From contig NZ_JAPPSQ010000001.1 of NCBI RefSeq assembly GCF_026652115.1, positions 434,001 through 498,000 on the forward strand: a stretch of 64,000 bases of DNA, written 5' to 3'. Shown one piece after another: positions 44,208 to 53,530 of the stretch. The DNA comes from Algoriphagus sp. PAP.12 (GTDB lineage: Bacteria; Bacteroidota; Bacteroidia; Cytophagales; Cyclobacteriaceae). Position numbers and translations under genes: made by a program. The stretch's first letter is position 1, and each line of letters opens with the position of its first letter. The notes beneath the pieces were generated by a model, which was given only the letters and a program-made list of their open reading frames with translations, was not told where the DNA came from and made no database searches.

Positions 44208-46793
44208 ATGATTTTAAAAAAACGATTCTGGTACTTTTTAGGCCTTTTAGGATTTATCCTACTCGCTTCTCCTGAGCCTATTCAAGCTCAACAGACCACA
44301 GACATTTCTACTATTAAGGTGGACGAACTCAGCGATGAGCAGGTAGAAGAGCTTTTAAGCAGAGCAAGTGAAGCAGGACTGAGTACCGAAGAATTCCTTC
44401 AAATGGCCCAATTAAGGGGAATGCCATCTTCTGAAGTAGCAAAGCTCCGTAACAGAATAGAGTCTTTGGACCCAAGTGGCGCGGTTAACAGAAGCACCAA
44501 TGCTTCCAAGAGAGATTCTCGCCAGCAAGTAGATATCAACAATATCACCCAAGGAATTTATAATCCTCAAACTGAATTGGTGGATCTAGATCAATCCAAT
44601 CAGATTTTCGGAAGCTCACTTTTTTACCAGAACAATAGAAGATTGAGTTTTGAGCCAAGCTTGAATCAAGCTACTCCAAAAAGCTACGTTTTGGGACCAG
44701 GTGATGTGGTCTATGTGGACATTTATGGGCAATCTGAACAATATTACGAAGCAACTGTCAATCCTGACGGATTCGTCCTTTTGGATAATATCGGCCCAAT
44801 TTCAGTATCTGGAAAAACAATTGAAGAAGCAACTGGTATCATCAAAAACCGAGTAAGTAGATTTTATACGGGCTTGAATGGAGCAAATCCAAATACTTTC
44901 CTTCAAGTGACATTGGGAAATGTCAGAACCATCAAAGTTCACATTTTAGGCGAAGTCAGGTTACCAGGAACTTTCACTTTGAGTGCTTTTTCCACTGTTT
45001 TCAATGCGCTTTACGCTGCAGGTGGTCCAAATGAAAATGGAACCATGCGCGAAATCAAGGTAGTTAGAAACAACAAACCATTAGCATCGGTTGACGTCTA
45101 TGACCTTTTGATCAACGGAACTGCCAATTTGGATATCCAGCTTCAAGATCAGGATGTGATTTTAGTAACTCCTTTTATCTCCCGAGTTCAAATCAAAGGT
45201 GAAGTGAAAAGACCTATGAAGTATGAGGTCAAAGAAGGAGACACATTCAAAGACTTGGCAGAATATGCTGGTGGATTTACAGATTTAGCCTTTAAGGACC
45301 GGGTAGCAATCTCCCGAATTACAGACAACCAAAGATCAGTTTCTGATGTCTATCAAAATCAATTTGGGATGTTTATTCTCAAAGGTGGAGATGAAATCAC
45401 GGTTGGAAAAATCTTGGATAGGTATAGCAACAGAGTTCAAATCAAAGGAGCCGTTTACCGTGAAGGTACTTTTGCTTTGGAAGATGATTTGACTTTAAAA
45501 AAGCTCATTCAAAATGCCGATGGTCTTCGTGGTGATGCTTATACGGATCAGGCAAGCATTCTTCGAACCAAAAAGGATCTAAGCACCGAAATGATTGAGG
45601 TGGATTTGAAGGCTGTTCTGGATGGTAATGCGCCAGACATTTCCCTTCAGAGAGAGGACGTAGTTCGTATTTCAAGCATTTATGATATCCGAAATGAGCA
45701 ATATGTTCAGATCCTAGGAGAAGTGAAAAAGCCAGGAGTTTATCCTTTCTCAGAATCCATGACCGTGGAAGAATTGGTGATTTCTGCCGGAGGTTTCCAG
45801 GAATCAGCCAATCCAAATGACATCGAGATCGCAAGAAGATTGGAAGATACAGATTTGGGTACTCTTTCTGATATAATCCCTGTTCAGGTCAATCCAAATT
45901 TATCCTACCGATCTGATTCCAAAACTTTGCTTCCTTATGATCAGGTAATCGTAAGAAAAAAGGCAAGCTTTACCATGCAAAAACTGGTGGCTGTAGAAGG
46001 CCAAGTGAATTCTCCGGGGATGTTTGCGATTCAAAGTTCAGATGAAAGAATCTCTGATCTAATCAATCGCGCTGGAGGAATTAATCAATTCGCCTATGCT
46101 AAAGGAGCTACTTTGATCCGCAGAACGGAGTTTTTCAATACAGAATCTGAGGAAATCAGGAGACAAAGAAATTTGGAGGCACTTCGCCTTCGCTTAATGG
46201 AAGATCCAAACAATTCTGAGGCTCAGGAAGAATTGATTCAGCGCTTATTCACCAATCTGCCTAAAGCGGAAAATCCTGTAGACAATCAATTGGCTCTAAC
46301 TAAAAAAGAGTCTTTGGATCAAATTGCGTCAGAAACTCCAGGTTTTGCAGTCAAAATTAAGGATACCGAAGCAGTAGCCATCGATTTGGAAGCAATCCTT
46401 AAAAATCCGGGGTCTGAAAATGACCTTTTACTTGTAGAAGGAGATATCCTTTCGGTACCTAAGTTATTGCAGACGGTCCGCATGAGAGGAGACGTCGTAT
46501 ATCCGACTACCATGCGTCACGAAAGTGGAAGAAGCTTGAAGCACTATATCAATGGGGCAGGCGGTTTCGAAAGAAGAGCCAATAGAAAGCAAACCTATGT
46601 AGTCTATGCCAATGGGGCTGTAAAAAGAACCAAGGGCTTTTTGGGCATTCGAAACTATCCTCCAGTAGAACCAGGAGCTGAAGTAATTGTCCCAACCAAA
46701 GGGCCAAAAGTTCCCCTTAGACTGGGCGATGTAGTGGGTATCACTACTGGATTGGCAACACTCGCATTGGTAGTTTCACAAATTAATTGGTAA
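44208..46793 (+). CDS. Polysaccharide export protein with six SLBB domains (Wza-like)
   Basis: 861 aa from the ATG at 44208, which gives a signal peptide ending IQAQ; the frame also opens at a TTG at 44175. After an acidic N-terminal region, a poly-export domain (about 160-230: YVLGPGDVVYVDIYGQSEQY) is followed by six SLBB units: VHILGEVRLPGTF, VQIKGEVKRPMKY, VQIKGAVYREGTF, VQILGEVKKPGVY, VAVEGQVNSPGMF and VRMRGDVVYPTTM. A charged helical insert (RRQRNLEALRLRLMEDPNNS) lies before the last. The C-terminal hydrophobic helix (VVGITTGLATLALVVSQ) may cross the outer membrane. It is longer than E. coli Wza (379 aa), as is common in Bacteroidota. Its stop overlaps the wzz start. Confidence 0.94.
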   Translation: MILKKRFWYFLGLLGFILLASPEPIQAQQTTDISTIKVDELSDEQVEELLSRASEAGLSTEEFLQMAQLRGMPSSEVAKLRNRIESLDPSGAVNRSTNASKRDSRQQVDINNITQGIYNPQTELVDLDQSNQIFGSSLFYQNNRRLSFEPSLNQATPKSYVLGPGDVVYVDIYGQSEQYYEATVNPDGFVLLDNIGPISVSGKTIEEATGIIKNRVSRFYTGLNGANPNTFLQVTLGNVRTIKVHILGEVRLPGTFTLSAFSTVFNALYAAGGPNENGTMREIKVVRNNKPLASVDVYDLLINGTANLDIQLQDQDVILVTPFISRVQIKGEVKRPMKYEVKEGDTFKDLAEYAGGFTDLAFKDRVAISRITDNQRSVSDVYQNQFGMFILKGGDEITVGKILDRYSNRVQIKGAVYREGTFALEDDLTLKKLIQNADGLRGDAYTDQASILRTKKDLSTEMIEVDLKAVLDGNAPDISLQREDVVRISSIYDIRNEQYVQILGEVKKPGVYPFSESMTVEELVISAGGFQESANPNDIEIARRLEDTDLGTLSDIIPVQVNPNLSYRSDSKTLLPYDQVIVRKKASFTMQKLVAVEGQVNSPGMFAIQSSDERISDLINRAGGINQFAYAKGATLIRRTEFFNTESEEIRRQRNLEALRLRLMEDPNNSEAQEELIQRLFTNLPKAENPVDNQLALTKKESLDQIASETPGFAVKIKDTEAVAIDLEAILKNPGSENDLLLVEGDILSVPKLLQTVRMRGDVVYPTTMRHESGRSLKHYINGAGGFERRANRKQTYVVYANGAVKRTKGFLGIRNYPPVEPGAEVIVPTKGPKVPLRLGDVVGITTGLATLALVVSQINW

Positions 46794-47857
46794 TGGCTTC
46801 GAAACACTTTTCTGACAATCAATTTACACTCAAAGAAGTCATCCAAAACCTGGGTGAATGGTTTGCCTATTTCCTTTCCAAATGGAAAATTTTAATTGCA
46901 GCTGGAATCTTGGGAATGGTACTGGGAGCCTTGGTTTCCATTTTCAAAAAACCAGTTTTTCATGCTGAAACCTCATTCGTTTTAGAAGAAGGAGAAGTAG
47001 GCAGTATGGGACAAATGTCCGGTCTGGCCTCTCTGGTGGGAGTAAATCTAGGTTCCTTGGGAGGAACTTCAGGTTTGTTTCAAGGAGACAACATCATGGA
47101 GCTTTATCGATCTGATCGGATGCTTGGTGAAACATTATTGAAGCCATTCAGTGAAAGTCAACTATTGATTGATCGCTTTGTGGAATTCGAAGAGTTAGAT
47201 AAGAAGTGGGCCTCTAAAGTTGATATTTCCTCTATGGACTTTTCCATTCCTAGAGATCAATATTCAGTATCCCAAGATTCTGTAGTAAAGGAAGTCTCTA
47301 AACTAATCAGAGAAAATCAACTAAGCGTTGCCAAACCGGATCGTAAGTTGAGCATTATTCAGGTAAGCATTTCTTCGAAGGATGAGGGTTTTGCAAAAGC
47401 TTTCAATGAAACTTTGGTCGACAATGTGAATACATTCTACTTCCAGACTAAAACGAAGAAAACGGGTGAAAATCTTCAGATTCTTCAATCTCAAGCAGAT
47501 TCCGTAAGAGCGATTTTGGATGAAAGCCTGGCTGAATTTGCCACAGCTACAGATCGAGTTCCAAATGCAAACCCACTATTGAGTTCCGCTCAAGTGGAAA
47601 GCCGAAAAAGGCAAATCGACGTGCAGGCTACGGGAGCTGTTTATCAAGAAATCGTAAAGAATCTGGAAATCGCAAAAGTCAATCATCGAAATAATTCGCC
47701 TTTGATCCAGATTATTGATTCACCAAGATTTCCTCTGAAAAGAAGCGAAATCAGATTGGTCAAAGGAATTGTTTTAGGAGCCATCATCACGGGTCTATTG
47801 GTACTTTTTGGATTGTATTTCCATCGACTGTACCAAAAACATGTGCAGGAAAGCTAA
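46793..47857 (+). CDS. Wzz-like polysaccharide co-polymerase
   Basis: 354 aa from the ATG at 46793, overlapping the upstream stop as TAATG. Two transmembrane helices, WKILIAAGILGMVLGALVSIF near the N-terminus and IVLGAIITGLLVLFGLYF near the C-terminus, flank a periplasmic helical domain with long coiled-coil (TGENLQILQSQADSVRAILD) and a Pro-rich segment before the second helix (DSPRFPLKRSEIRL), the Wzz pattern. There is no tyrosine kinase domain. It should set chain length or bridge to the SLBB exporter. Confidence 0.9.
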   Translation: MASKHFSDNQFTLKEVIQNLGEWFAYFLSKWKILIAAGILGMVLGALVSIFKKPVFHAETSFVLEEGEVGSMGQMSGLASLVGVNLGSLGGTSGLFQGDNIMELYRSDRMLGETLLKPFSESQLLIDRFVEFEELDKKWASKVDISSMDFSIPRDQYSVSQDSVVKEVSKLIRENQLSVAKPDRKLSIIQVSISSKDEGFAKAFNETLVDNVNTFYFQTKTKKTGENLQILQSQADSVRAILDESLAEFATATDRVPNANPLLSSAQVESRKRQIDVQATGAVYQEIVKNLEIAKVNHRNNSPLIQIIDSPRFPLKRSEIRLVKGIVLGAIITGLLVLFGLYFHRLYQKHVQES

Positions 47858-47871
47858 CAAACTGAGCTGCC

Positions 47872-49161
47872 ATGTTCGAAAAATTATCCCTCATTTCTTT
47901 AAGTAGCTTCATCCGGAATAAGTCTATTCAGAATTTCTTGTTCCTGGCAGTTATTCAATCTTCCAATGTCCTGATTTCAATAATCTCCATGCCTTTGTTG
48001 ATCCAAGGCATAGGAGTAGATCAGTTTGGCTTGGTCAATCTTGCCCTTTCCGTCATTATTTTGCTGAATATCTTGGTTGGCTTTGGATACAACTTGAGTG
48101 CTCCAAGAGAAGTGGCCGTCAATCAGCAGGACAAGGACGCCCTTTCACATCTAGTTTCTAATGTATTTTCCAGCAAAATCATCCTTGCTAGTATGGCAAC
48201 TTTTGTGATTTTTCTGGGAGTATTTGGCTTTAACTTGTTTCAGGAATACCAGATGATTTTGGTTTTCTCATCTCTGCTTTTGTTTTCAGAAGCCACGCTT
48301 CCTTTGTGGTTTTTTCAGGGGATGGAAAAAATGAAACTCGTTTCCATCGCCAATATTTTCTCCAAGCTCCTATTTCTGATGGGTATAGTGCTGTTTATCC
48401 ACAGCCCAGCTCAAAGCAAATGGGTCAATTTCATGATGGGATTCTTTGGGCTCGCAATTAACCTGTCCCTGCTTGCCTACATTCATTTCTTTATGGGGGT
48501 CAAGTTTTATAGACCCGAGTTTTCATCCATTTGGAAAAGCCTCAAAGAGAATGTTTTACTCTTCTTTTCCAATCTGGCCAGCCATATTTCGATCAATGGA
48601 GGATTGATCATTTTGAGCTTTTTCTCGGTGGCAGAAACCTTAGGAATGTATTCATTGGCAGAGCGTGTGGTGATGGTTTTGAGATTATTTCCGGCACTTA
48701 TCATCCAAGCAATTTTTCCAAACGCGTCCAAATTGTATAAATCGGATGCTGAGCGATTTTATAAGTTCATGAAAAACGTTTACCTGAGAGTTTTGTTTTT
48801 TGGGGCATTGATCTCTTTGGGTGCCTACTTGACTGCTCCTTGGATTATCAAAGTTCTCTCTAGATCAGAATTGGATGAATCGGTTCTTTATCTGAAAACC
48901 CTTGCAATCGTTCCTTTTATGGCCTGCTTGAATGTGGGAAATGTAGTTCTTTTGCTTGTGGCAGATCTGAAAGAACTCCTTTTCAAAGCAAGTTGGATGA
49001 TGTGCTTATATATGATCATTGCTTCCTCCATTCTTACCTATTTCTTTGGGGGAGTTGGCCTGAGCTATGGTATCATTTCTACAGAAATCATAGTCTTTTT
49101 GATTTGTCTTGTGCTGCTATACCAACATAAAAAAGAATTGGTCCATGGCTTCTACACCTGA
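47872..49161 (+). CDS. Oligosaccharide flippase (Wzx/MATE-like)
   Basis: 429 aa integral membrane protein with about 12 helices and the N-terminal flippase signature SIISMPLLIQGIGVDQFGLV. Helices include LVNLALSVIILLNILVGFGY and IIASSILTYFFGGVGLSYGI. It is expected to move undecaprenyl-diphosphate oligosaccharide units across the inner membrane. It sits right after the Wzz-like gene (14 bp) and overlaps the following GT2 gene by 17 bp, showing a compact operon. Confidence 0.92.
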   Translation: MFEKLSLISLSSFIRNKSIQNFLFLAVIQSSNVLISIISMPLLIQGIGVDQFGLVNLALSVIILLNILVGFGYNLSAPREVAVNQQDKDALSHLVSNVFSSKIILASMATFVIFLGVFGFNLFQEYQMILVFSSLLLFSEATLPLWFFQGMEKMKLVSIANIFSKLLFLMGIVLFIHSPAQSKWVNFMMGFFGLAINLSLLAYIHFFMGVKFYRPEFSSIWKSLKENVLLFFSNLASHISINGGLIILSFFSVAETLGMYSLAERVVMVLRLFPALIIQAIFPNASKLYKSDAERFYKFMKNVYLRVLFFGALISLGAYLTAPWIIKVLSRSELDESVLYLKTLAIVPFMACLNVGNVVLLLVADLKELLFKASWMMCLYMIIASSILTYFFGGVGLSYGIISTEIIVFLICLVLLYQHKKELVHGFYT

Positions 49162-50119
49162 TATTTCTGTTGCGATCATATTGGTTAACTGGAATGGCTT
49201 TTCATTTACAAAAGCTTGCCTGGAATCCCTAAAAAACATTGATTTTCCAGATCATAAGATTATTGTTGTAGACAATGATTCCCACAAGCCGGAGGGCCAA
49301 TGGTTATTCAATGAATATCCTGAAATCATTTTAATAGAAAACACCCAAAACTTGGGTTTCACCGGAGGAAATAATGTCGGAATAAAAAAGGCACTTGAAA
49401 TGGGTTTCTCCCACACCCTTCTATTGAATAATGATACTGAAGTTGAGCCAGATTTCTTAAGTAAAATGGTTTCTACCTTACAGCAACATCCCAAAGCAGG
49501 TATAATCCAGCCTGTCATTTGTTTTTTGGAAGAAAAGCAAAAAATCTGGAGCGCCGGAGGCAAATGGAAAAGTAGGTTGGGCAGTGCAATTACAATCGGA
49601 GATAGAAATCAGATCCAAGGATTTGAATTTCAGGAAAACTTAGATTGGGCAACGGGCTGCGCTATGCTGGTTTCTAGGGATGCAATCCTTCAATCAGGCC
49701 TGTTGAATGACCAGTATTTCGCCTATTTCGAAGATGTAGAGTGGTCCTTGAGAATCCGATATCAAGGTTTTTCAATTCACCTTTCGCCAGAAGCAAAAAT
49801 ATACCATGAAGCGGGAGCCTCTTCCAAAAAGAAAGGTTCTGAAGGAACACTTAGTGCAAATGTGTTCTATTGGCATGTAAGAAACCAATTCTATTTACTC
49901 AGAGGAATAAAAAAACTCTCCAAGGGTTTTGAACCCTTGGAGAGTTCCTTAGACAAGTCACCAATCGGAATTTTTGCTTATCCTTTTCATTTGGGTAGAT
50001 TTTCGCTTTGGATGATCTACTTCTTGCTACGCGGTCGATTTCAAAAATTGAAGGCAGTTGCTAGAGGAATCAAAGATGGGTTATTCAATAAACTTCAAGC
50101 GATTCCGACATGGCCCTGA
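49145..50119 (+). CDS. Glycosyltransferase family 2
   Basis: 324 aa from the ATG at 49145; the frame opens at 49109 inside the flippase gene but the GT2 strand (ISVAIILVNWNGFSFTKACL) needs only the later start. GT-A motifs: VVDNDS after beta-2, NLGFTGGNNVGIKKA, LLLNNDTEVEPDFL (DxD-like) and YFEDVEWSLRIRYQGF (acceptor/catalytic ED). This is the rhamnosyltransferase-like branch. The C-terminus has a hydrophobic amphipathic segment. A perfect 15-bp inverted repeat lies within the coding sequence at 49914-49946. It overlaps the polymerase gene by 10 bp. Confidence 0.94.
   Translation: MASTPDISVAIILVNWNGFSFTKACLESLKNIDFPDHKIIVVDNDSHKPEGQWLFNEYPEIILIENTQNLGFTGGNNVGIKKALEMGFSHTLLLNNDTEVEPDFLSKMVSTLQQHPKAGIIQPVICFLEEKQKIWSAGGKWKSRLGSAITIGDRNQIQGFEFQENLDWATGCAMLVSRDAILQSGLLNDQYFAYFEDVEWSLRIRYQGFSIHLSPEAKIYHEAGASSKKKGSEGTLSANVFYWHVRNQFYLLRGIKKLSKGFEPLESSLDKSPIGIFAYPFHLGRFSLWMIYFLLRGRFQKLKAVARGIKDGLFNKLQAIPTWP
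49914..49946. repeat. Perfect 15-bp inverted repeat inside the GT2 gene
   Basis: Arms AACTCTCCAAGGGTT and AACCCTTGGAGAGTT around a three-base TTG loop, translated in frame as part of KKLSKGFEPLES. On the minus strand the hairpin is followed by a T-rich run (TTTTTTATT), so it has the shape of an antisense-strand terminator; on the plus strand there is no T-run. Confidence 0.85.
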
Positions 50120-51510
50120 TATTCTTTATCATCATAGCGATCGCTGTTGGGGCTGGCTTTTTTTGGACAGTCCAAGAAATGATTTTCAAAGGAAAATGGT
50201 CTCATTTCATTTTCTTTTTGGCTGCATTTTTACCCTTTTATATCACCAGCTTAAGTGTGGTGTATTTGGCAACTCGTTCTCCTGAATTGGTGAGCTTGTT
50301 CCAAATTCTCAAGGAATTGGTCGTTTTGATCTCACTTTTGGTTTTCATTCTTTACCAAAGAAAAATAGCCGATTACCCATTCCGCATGATGTCCACTGAT
50401 TGGATGATGATCTCCTTTCTAGGATTGGCTTTTACTTATTTGGTTTTGCCTTTAGGCCAAGCTTCCTTTCTCAACAAAGCCCTATATTTCAAAAGTATGT
50501 TGATCCCCGGTTTTGTCTATTTCTTGGGAAGAAATACACATTTTGAGGATTGGGAAATCAATAGAATCTTCAAAATCATCTTTATCGTAGCGATAGGTGC
50601 ATTTGTAATCAACTTGATAGAAAACTTTATTCTTCAAGCGCATTTGCAGCAATTCTCTGGCTATGCCTTATACAATTTGGCAATCAATGATATAGAACCA
50701 ACCGGAAATTTTGGACTTACTTGGACCTTCGAAACTCAAGCTGTAACCAAACGATTGGCGAGCTTTTTCTCTGATCCTTTAGAGATGGCTAGTTCGGTAT
50801 TGATGGGTTTTGCCGCTGGCCTGATTTGGTTTTTGACTAGTAAAAAAGAATACAACTGGCTATACATTTTAGTCATGGCTTGCTCTTTGGGAAGCCTGGT
50901 CTTTTCTGCTTCCAGAGCTGCTTTTGGGGCTTTTTTCGTCATGATCTTTTTTATTGCCCTGGTTTTCCGACTTTACAAGCTCATCGCTGCTGGTTTTTTG
51001 GTTTTGGTAGCTTTTGGAATTTATGTCCTCTTTTTTGCCTCGGAAGACTTCTATTTCTTCGTTCTTGATACGCTTACATTTGAAAATACTTCCAGTATTG
51101 GCCACGTGGTCGAATGGGTTTTAGCATTGGATTCAATGGTAGGAAATCCATTTGGAATTGGACTGGCCATGAGTGGAAATGCAGGTAGTGTGACCGACGA
51201 ATTGAGAGTAGGGGGAGAGAATCAATTTTTGATTTATGGGGTACAACTCGGTTGGCTTGGTATGATTTTATACATACTCACCTTAGCCACTGGAGTCATT
51301 TTGAGCTTGAGAGTCTTTTACCAAACAGAGAACACTCAGGTCGCAAGAATTGCGTTTGTAGGAGCAGTTGTAAAAGTAGGTTTGCTTTTACCCTTGTTCA
51401 CCGCCAATGCCGAAATGTACACCTATGTCGCTTGGCTGACATGGTGGATGATCGGCTACAGTGTGCACGAGTATAGCAGAATCCAATTATCTTTGAGAAA
51501 ACCCCTTTAG
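50110..51510 (+). CDS. O-antigen/exopolysaccharide polymerase-like membrane protein (Wzy-like)
   Basis: 466 aa with about 10-12 transmembrane helices and a periplasmic loop between late helices (TFENTSSIGHVVEWVLALDS), followed by NPFGIGLAMSGNAG and ENQFLIYGVQLGWLGMILYI. The latter resembles the conserved Wzy_C/O-antigen ligase region. Wzy proteins are poorly conserved, so the call depends on topology, this loop and position between flippase and transferases. A ligase role is the alternative. It overlaps the GT2 gene by 10 bp. Confidence 0.85.
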   Translation: MALIFFIIIAIAVGAGFFWTVQEMIFKGKWSHFIFFLAAFLPFYITSLSVVYLATRSPELVSLFQILKELVVLISLLVFILYQRKIADYPFRMMSTDWMMISFLGLAFTYLVLPLGQASFLNKALYFKSMLIPGFVYFLGRNTHFEDWEINRIFKIIFIVAIGAFVINLIENFILQAHLQQFSGYALYNLAINDIEPTGNFGLTWTFETQAVTKRLASFFSDPLEMASSVLMGFAAGLIWFLTSKKEYNWLYILVMACSLGSLVFSASRAAFGAFFVMIFFIALVFRLYKLIAAGFLVLVAFGIYVLFFASEDFYFFVLDTLTFENTSSIGHVVEWVLALDSMVGNPFGIGLAMSGNAGSVTDELRVGGENQFLIYGVQLGWLGMILYILTLATGVILSLRVFYQTENTQVARIAFVGAVVKVGLLLPLFTANAEMYTYVAWLTWWMIGYSVHEYSRIQLSLRKPL

Positions 51511-51511
51511 T

Positions 51512-52636
51512 TTGAAAGTCCTTTTAGACCTGCAATATTTGAATGTGGCCACCACAGGCATCAAAACCTACATGGTGGAATTGGCCAAAGCCATTCGGAA
51601 ATATCCCCATCCCGAAGTAGAATTCATTTTTACCCACGAACCGGATAAACAGGCAAAAGACAATTCATTTAAAGGCACGCAATCTAAAATCCAGCGACTC
51701 AACTATCATTTGGATTACTTTCGCTGGAAGGAGTTTCAGCTTCCAGATTTGGTCAAAAAGCATCAACCAGATGTCTTGATTTGTCCGGATTTTGTTTCTC
51801 CAGCTGCATCACTTCCTTGCCGAAGATTGACTGTGGTACATGATGCATTCTTTTGGCAAATGCCACAGAATTATCCGAAATGGTGGAGAACTTACTTTCT
51901 CAATCTGATCAAAAAAGGGCTGAAGGAAAAAACGGAAATCATAACGACTACAGATTATTCCAAAAGATCCCTGGAAAAGCATTTGGGAAAAAACTGGCCG
52001 ATCTCTGTCATCTACCAATGTCCAAAAAGCCTCAAAGCTGCTTCTGATCCTCAGATTTTGAAAAAATTAGGATTGGTAAACCAGTCTTACTTTCTACACA
52101 TCGGCACCTTTGATAAAAGAAAACAACTGCCGCTTTTGACTAAGACTTTTGCGGAATTTTTGAAGCAAACCAAATCTTCCAAAAAGCTCCTGCTGGTGGG
52201 AGGACCGGGTCAAAGTGCCCAAATGAATGATTTCCCAAAAGTCGAAAATCTGGTAAATGATCTTGGTTTGGAAAAGCATGTAATTTTGCCTGGATTCCTT
52301 TCAGATGGGGAAATCAAAGCACTTTACGAGCATGCTTTTGCCTATTTATTCCCTTCGGAAAATGAAGGTTTTGGGATCCCAATTCCAGAAGCTATGGGCT
52401 TTGGATTACCTGTGATTCACTCAGATCAAGAAGCGCTCTTGGAGGTTGCTGACGGAGCAGGGCTCCCTTTCCAAACCGGAAATCAAGAAGATTTATTGGA
52501 AAAAATGGTACTTTTAGACCGTGATTCTGAGCTATGCCAGAGTCTGAGTGAAAAAGGAAAAATCCGTTCCGGAGACTTTTCAGCTCAAAAATTTGTAGAA
52601 GCTTTTCATCAGATCATTCTGAAACCCGGATTGTAA
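51512..52636 (+). CDS. Glycosyltransferase family 4
   Basis: 374 aa. The start is a TTG at 51512, one base after the polymerase stop; no ATG occurs before the first GT-B strand (KVLLDLQYLNVATTGIKTYM). The C-terminal domain has the nucleotide-sugar strand FLHIGTFDKRKQLPLLTKTF, KLLLVGGPGQ, LPGFLSDGEIKALYEHA, and the E-x7-E motif ENEGFGIPIPEAMGFGLPVI. Cytoplasmic transferase adding a sugar to the repeat unit; donor unknown. Confidence 0.93.
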   Translation: MKVLLDLQYLNVATTGIKTYMVELAKAIRKYPHPEVEFIFTHEPDKQAKDNSFKGTQSKIQRLNYHLDYFRWKEFQLPDLVKKHQPDVLICPDFVSPAASLPCRRLTVVHDAFFWQMPQNYPKWWRTYFLNLIKKGLKEKTEIITTTDYSKRSLEKHLGKNWPISVIYQCPKSLKAASDPQILKKLGLVNQSYFLHIGTFDKRKQLPLLTKTFAEFLKQTKSSKKLLLVGGPGQSAQMNDFPKVENLVNDLGLEKHVILPGFLSDGEIKALYEHAFAYLFPSENEGFGIPIPEAMGFGLPVIHSDQEALLEVADGAGLPFQTGNQEDLLEKMVLLDRDSELCQSLSEKGKIRSGDFSAQKFVEAFHQIILKPGL

Positions 52637-52639
52637 GCC

Positions 52640-53530
52640 ATGCGGCAAACCCAATGTCCTGTCTGCCAAACGCCGACTATTAATTACCCAACAGCAAATT
52701 CCCTCATTTCCTGTCCTTCTTGTAAGGTAAAGTGGACTTATTTACCTAAAGAATTTGATGCGGAAGCCCTGTATTCAGACGAGGTCTATGCTGTAGTTGA
52801 TAATCGAAAATCCATTTTCGAAAGAATCATTTTTTCTGAAGCCAAAAAGGTTCTCAAAAATGTCAAAAAACTCAATCCAGAGGCAAAAAGATTATTGGAC
52901 TTTGGATCTGGAAAAGGCCTGTTTCTTTATGTTGCCGAATCAATGGGCTGGGATGGAATAGGCGTAGAAACCTCCCAGGATAGAGCCAACTTTGCCATCG
53001 AAAAGTATGGTGTCAAAGTCCTATCGGAATATTATTCGCAAGGAAAAATTGAAGGTGGAAATTTTGATTTGATTACCCTCAATCATGTGTTGGAACACCT
53101 TCCAGATCCCATTGCATTACTCGAAGAGCTTTTAAAAGAAAATGCCAAAGGGCTTCTATATATCGAAGTTCCTAGAGAAAATTCTTGGCAGGCCAAAATT
53201 GCTGGATGCAATTGGATGCACTGGGATATACCGAAGCATTTGAGTCATTGGAACGAAGAAGCTTTGGGAAATGAAATTGGAAAATTAGGCTTTAAAAAGG
53301 TTGGCTCTCGTTCTTACTCTTTCCATTTGGGAGTTTTGGGAATGCTGCAGGCGATGTTATTTAAACTTGGTTTCAAAGAAAATCTTATTTTGCGGCTGAA
53401 ACGGAAAAAGACCATTGGCTTACTTTTAGCTATAGCTGTGGTTCTCCCATTTGCCTGGATCCTAGAGATAATTTCCACCTTTTTTGGAAAATCAGGAATT
53501 CTAGGGATTTATTTTCAAAAGAATGCCTAA
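52640..53530 (+). CDS. SAM-dependent methyltransferase with N-terminal zinc ribbon
   Basis: 296 aa. A zinc-ribbon-like N-terminus has Cys6, Cys9, Cys25 and Cys28 (CPVCQTP, ISCPSCKVKW). It is followed by a class I methyltransferase fold with motif I LLDFGSGKGLFLYVAE, LITLNHVLEHLPDP and a typical EVPREN segment. The C-terminal region has a hydrophobic stretch (IGLLLAIAVVLPFAWILEII) that may associate with the membrane. Methylation of a sugar or of the chain end is plausible from its place between glycosyltransferases. It overlaps the next gene by 8 bp. Confidence 0.92.
   Translation: MRQTQCPVCQTPTINYPTANSLISCPSCKVKWTYLPKEFDAEALYSDEVYAVVDNRKSIFERIIFSEAKKVLKNVKKLNPEAKRLLDFGSGKGLFLYVAESMGWDGIGVETSQDRANFAIEKYGVKVLSEYYSQGKIEGGNFDLITLNHVLEHLPDPIALLEELLKENAKGLLYIEVPRENSWQAKIAGCNWMHWDIPKHLSHWNEEALGNEIGKLGFKKVGSRSYSFHLGVLGMLQAMLFKLGFKENLILRLKRKKTIGLLLAIAVVLPFAWILEIISTFFGKSGILGIYFQKNA

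Noticed and set aside
49109..49144. Earlier start for the GT2 gene
   Set aside because: It lies inside the flippase gene, adds 12 residues not seen in the GT2 fold, and the later ATG gives a normal N-terminus.
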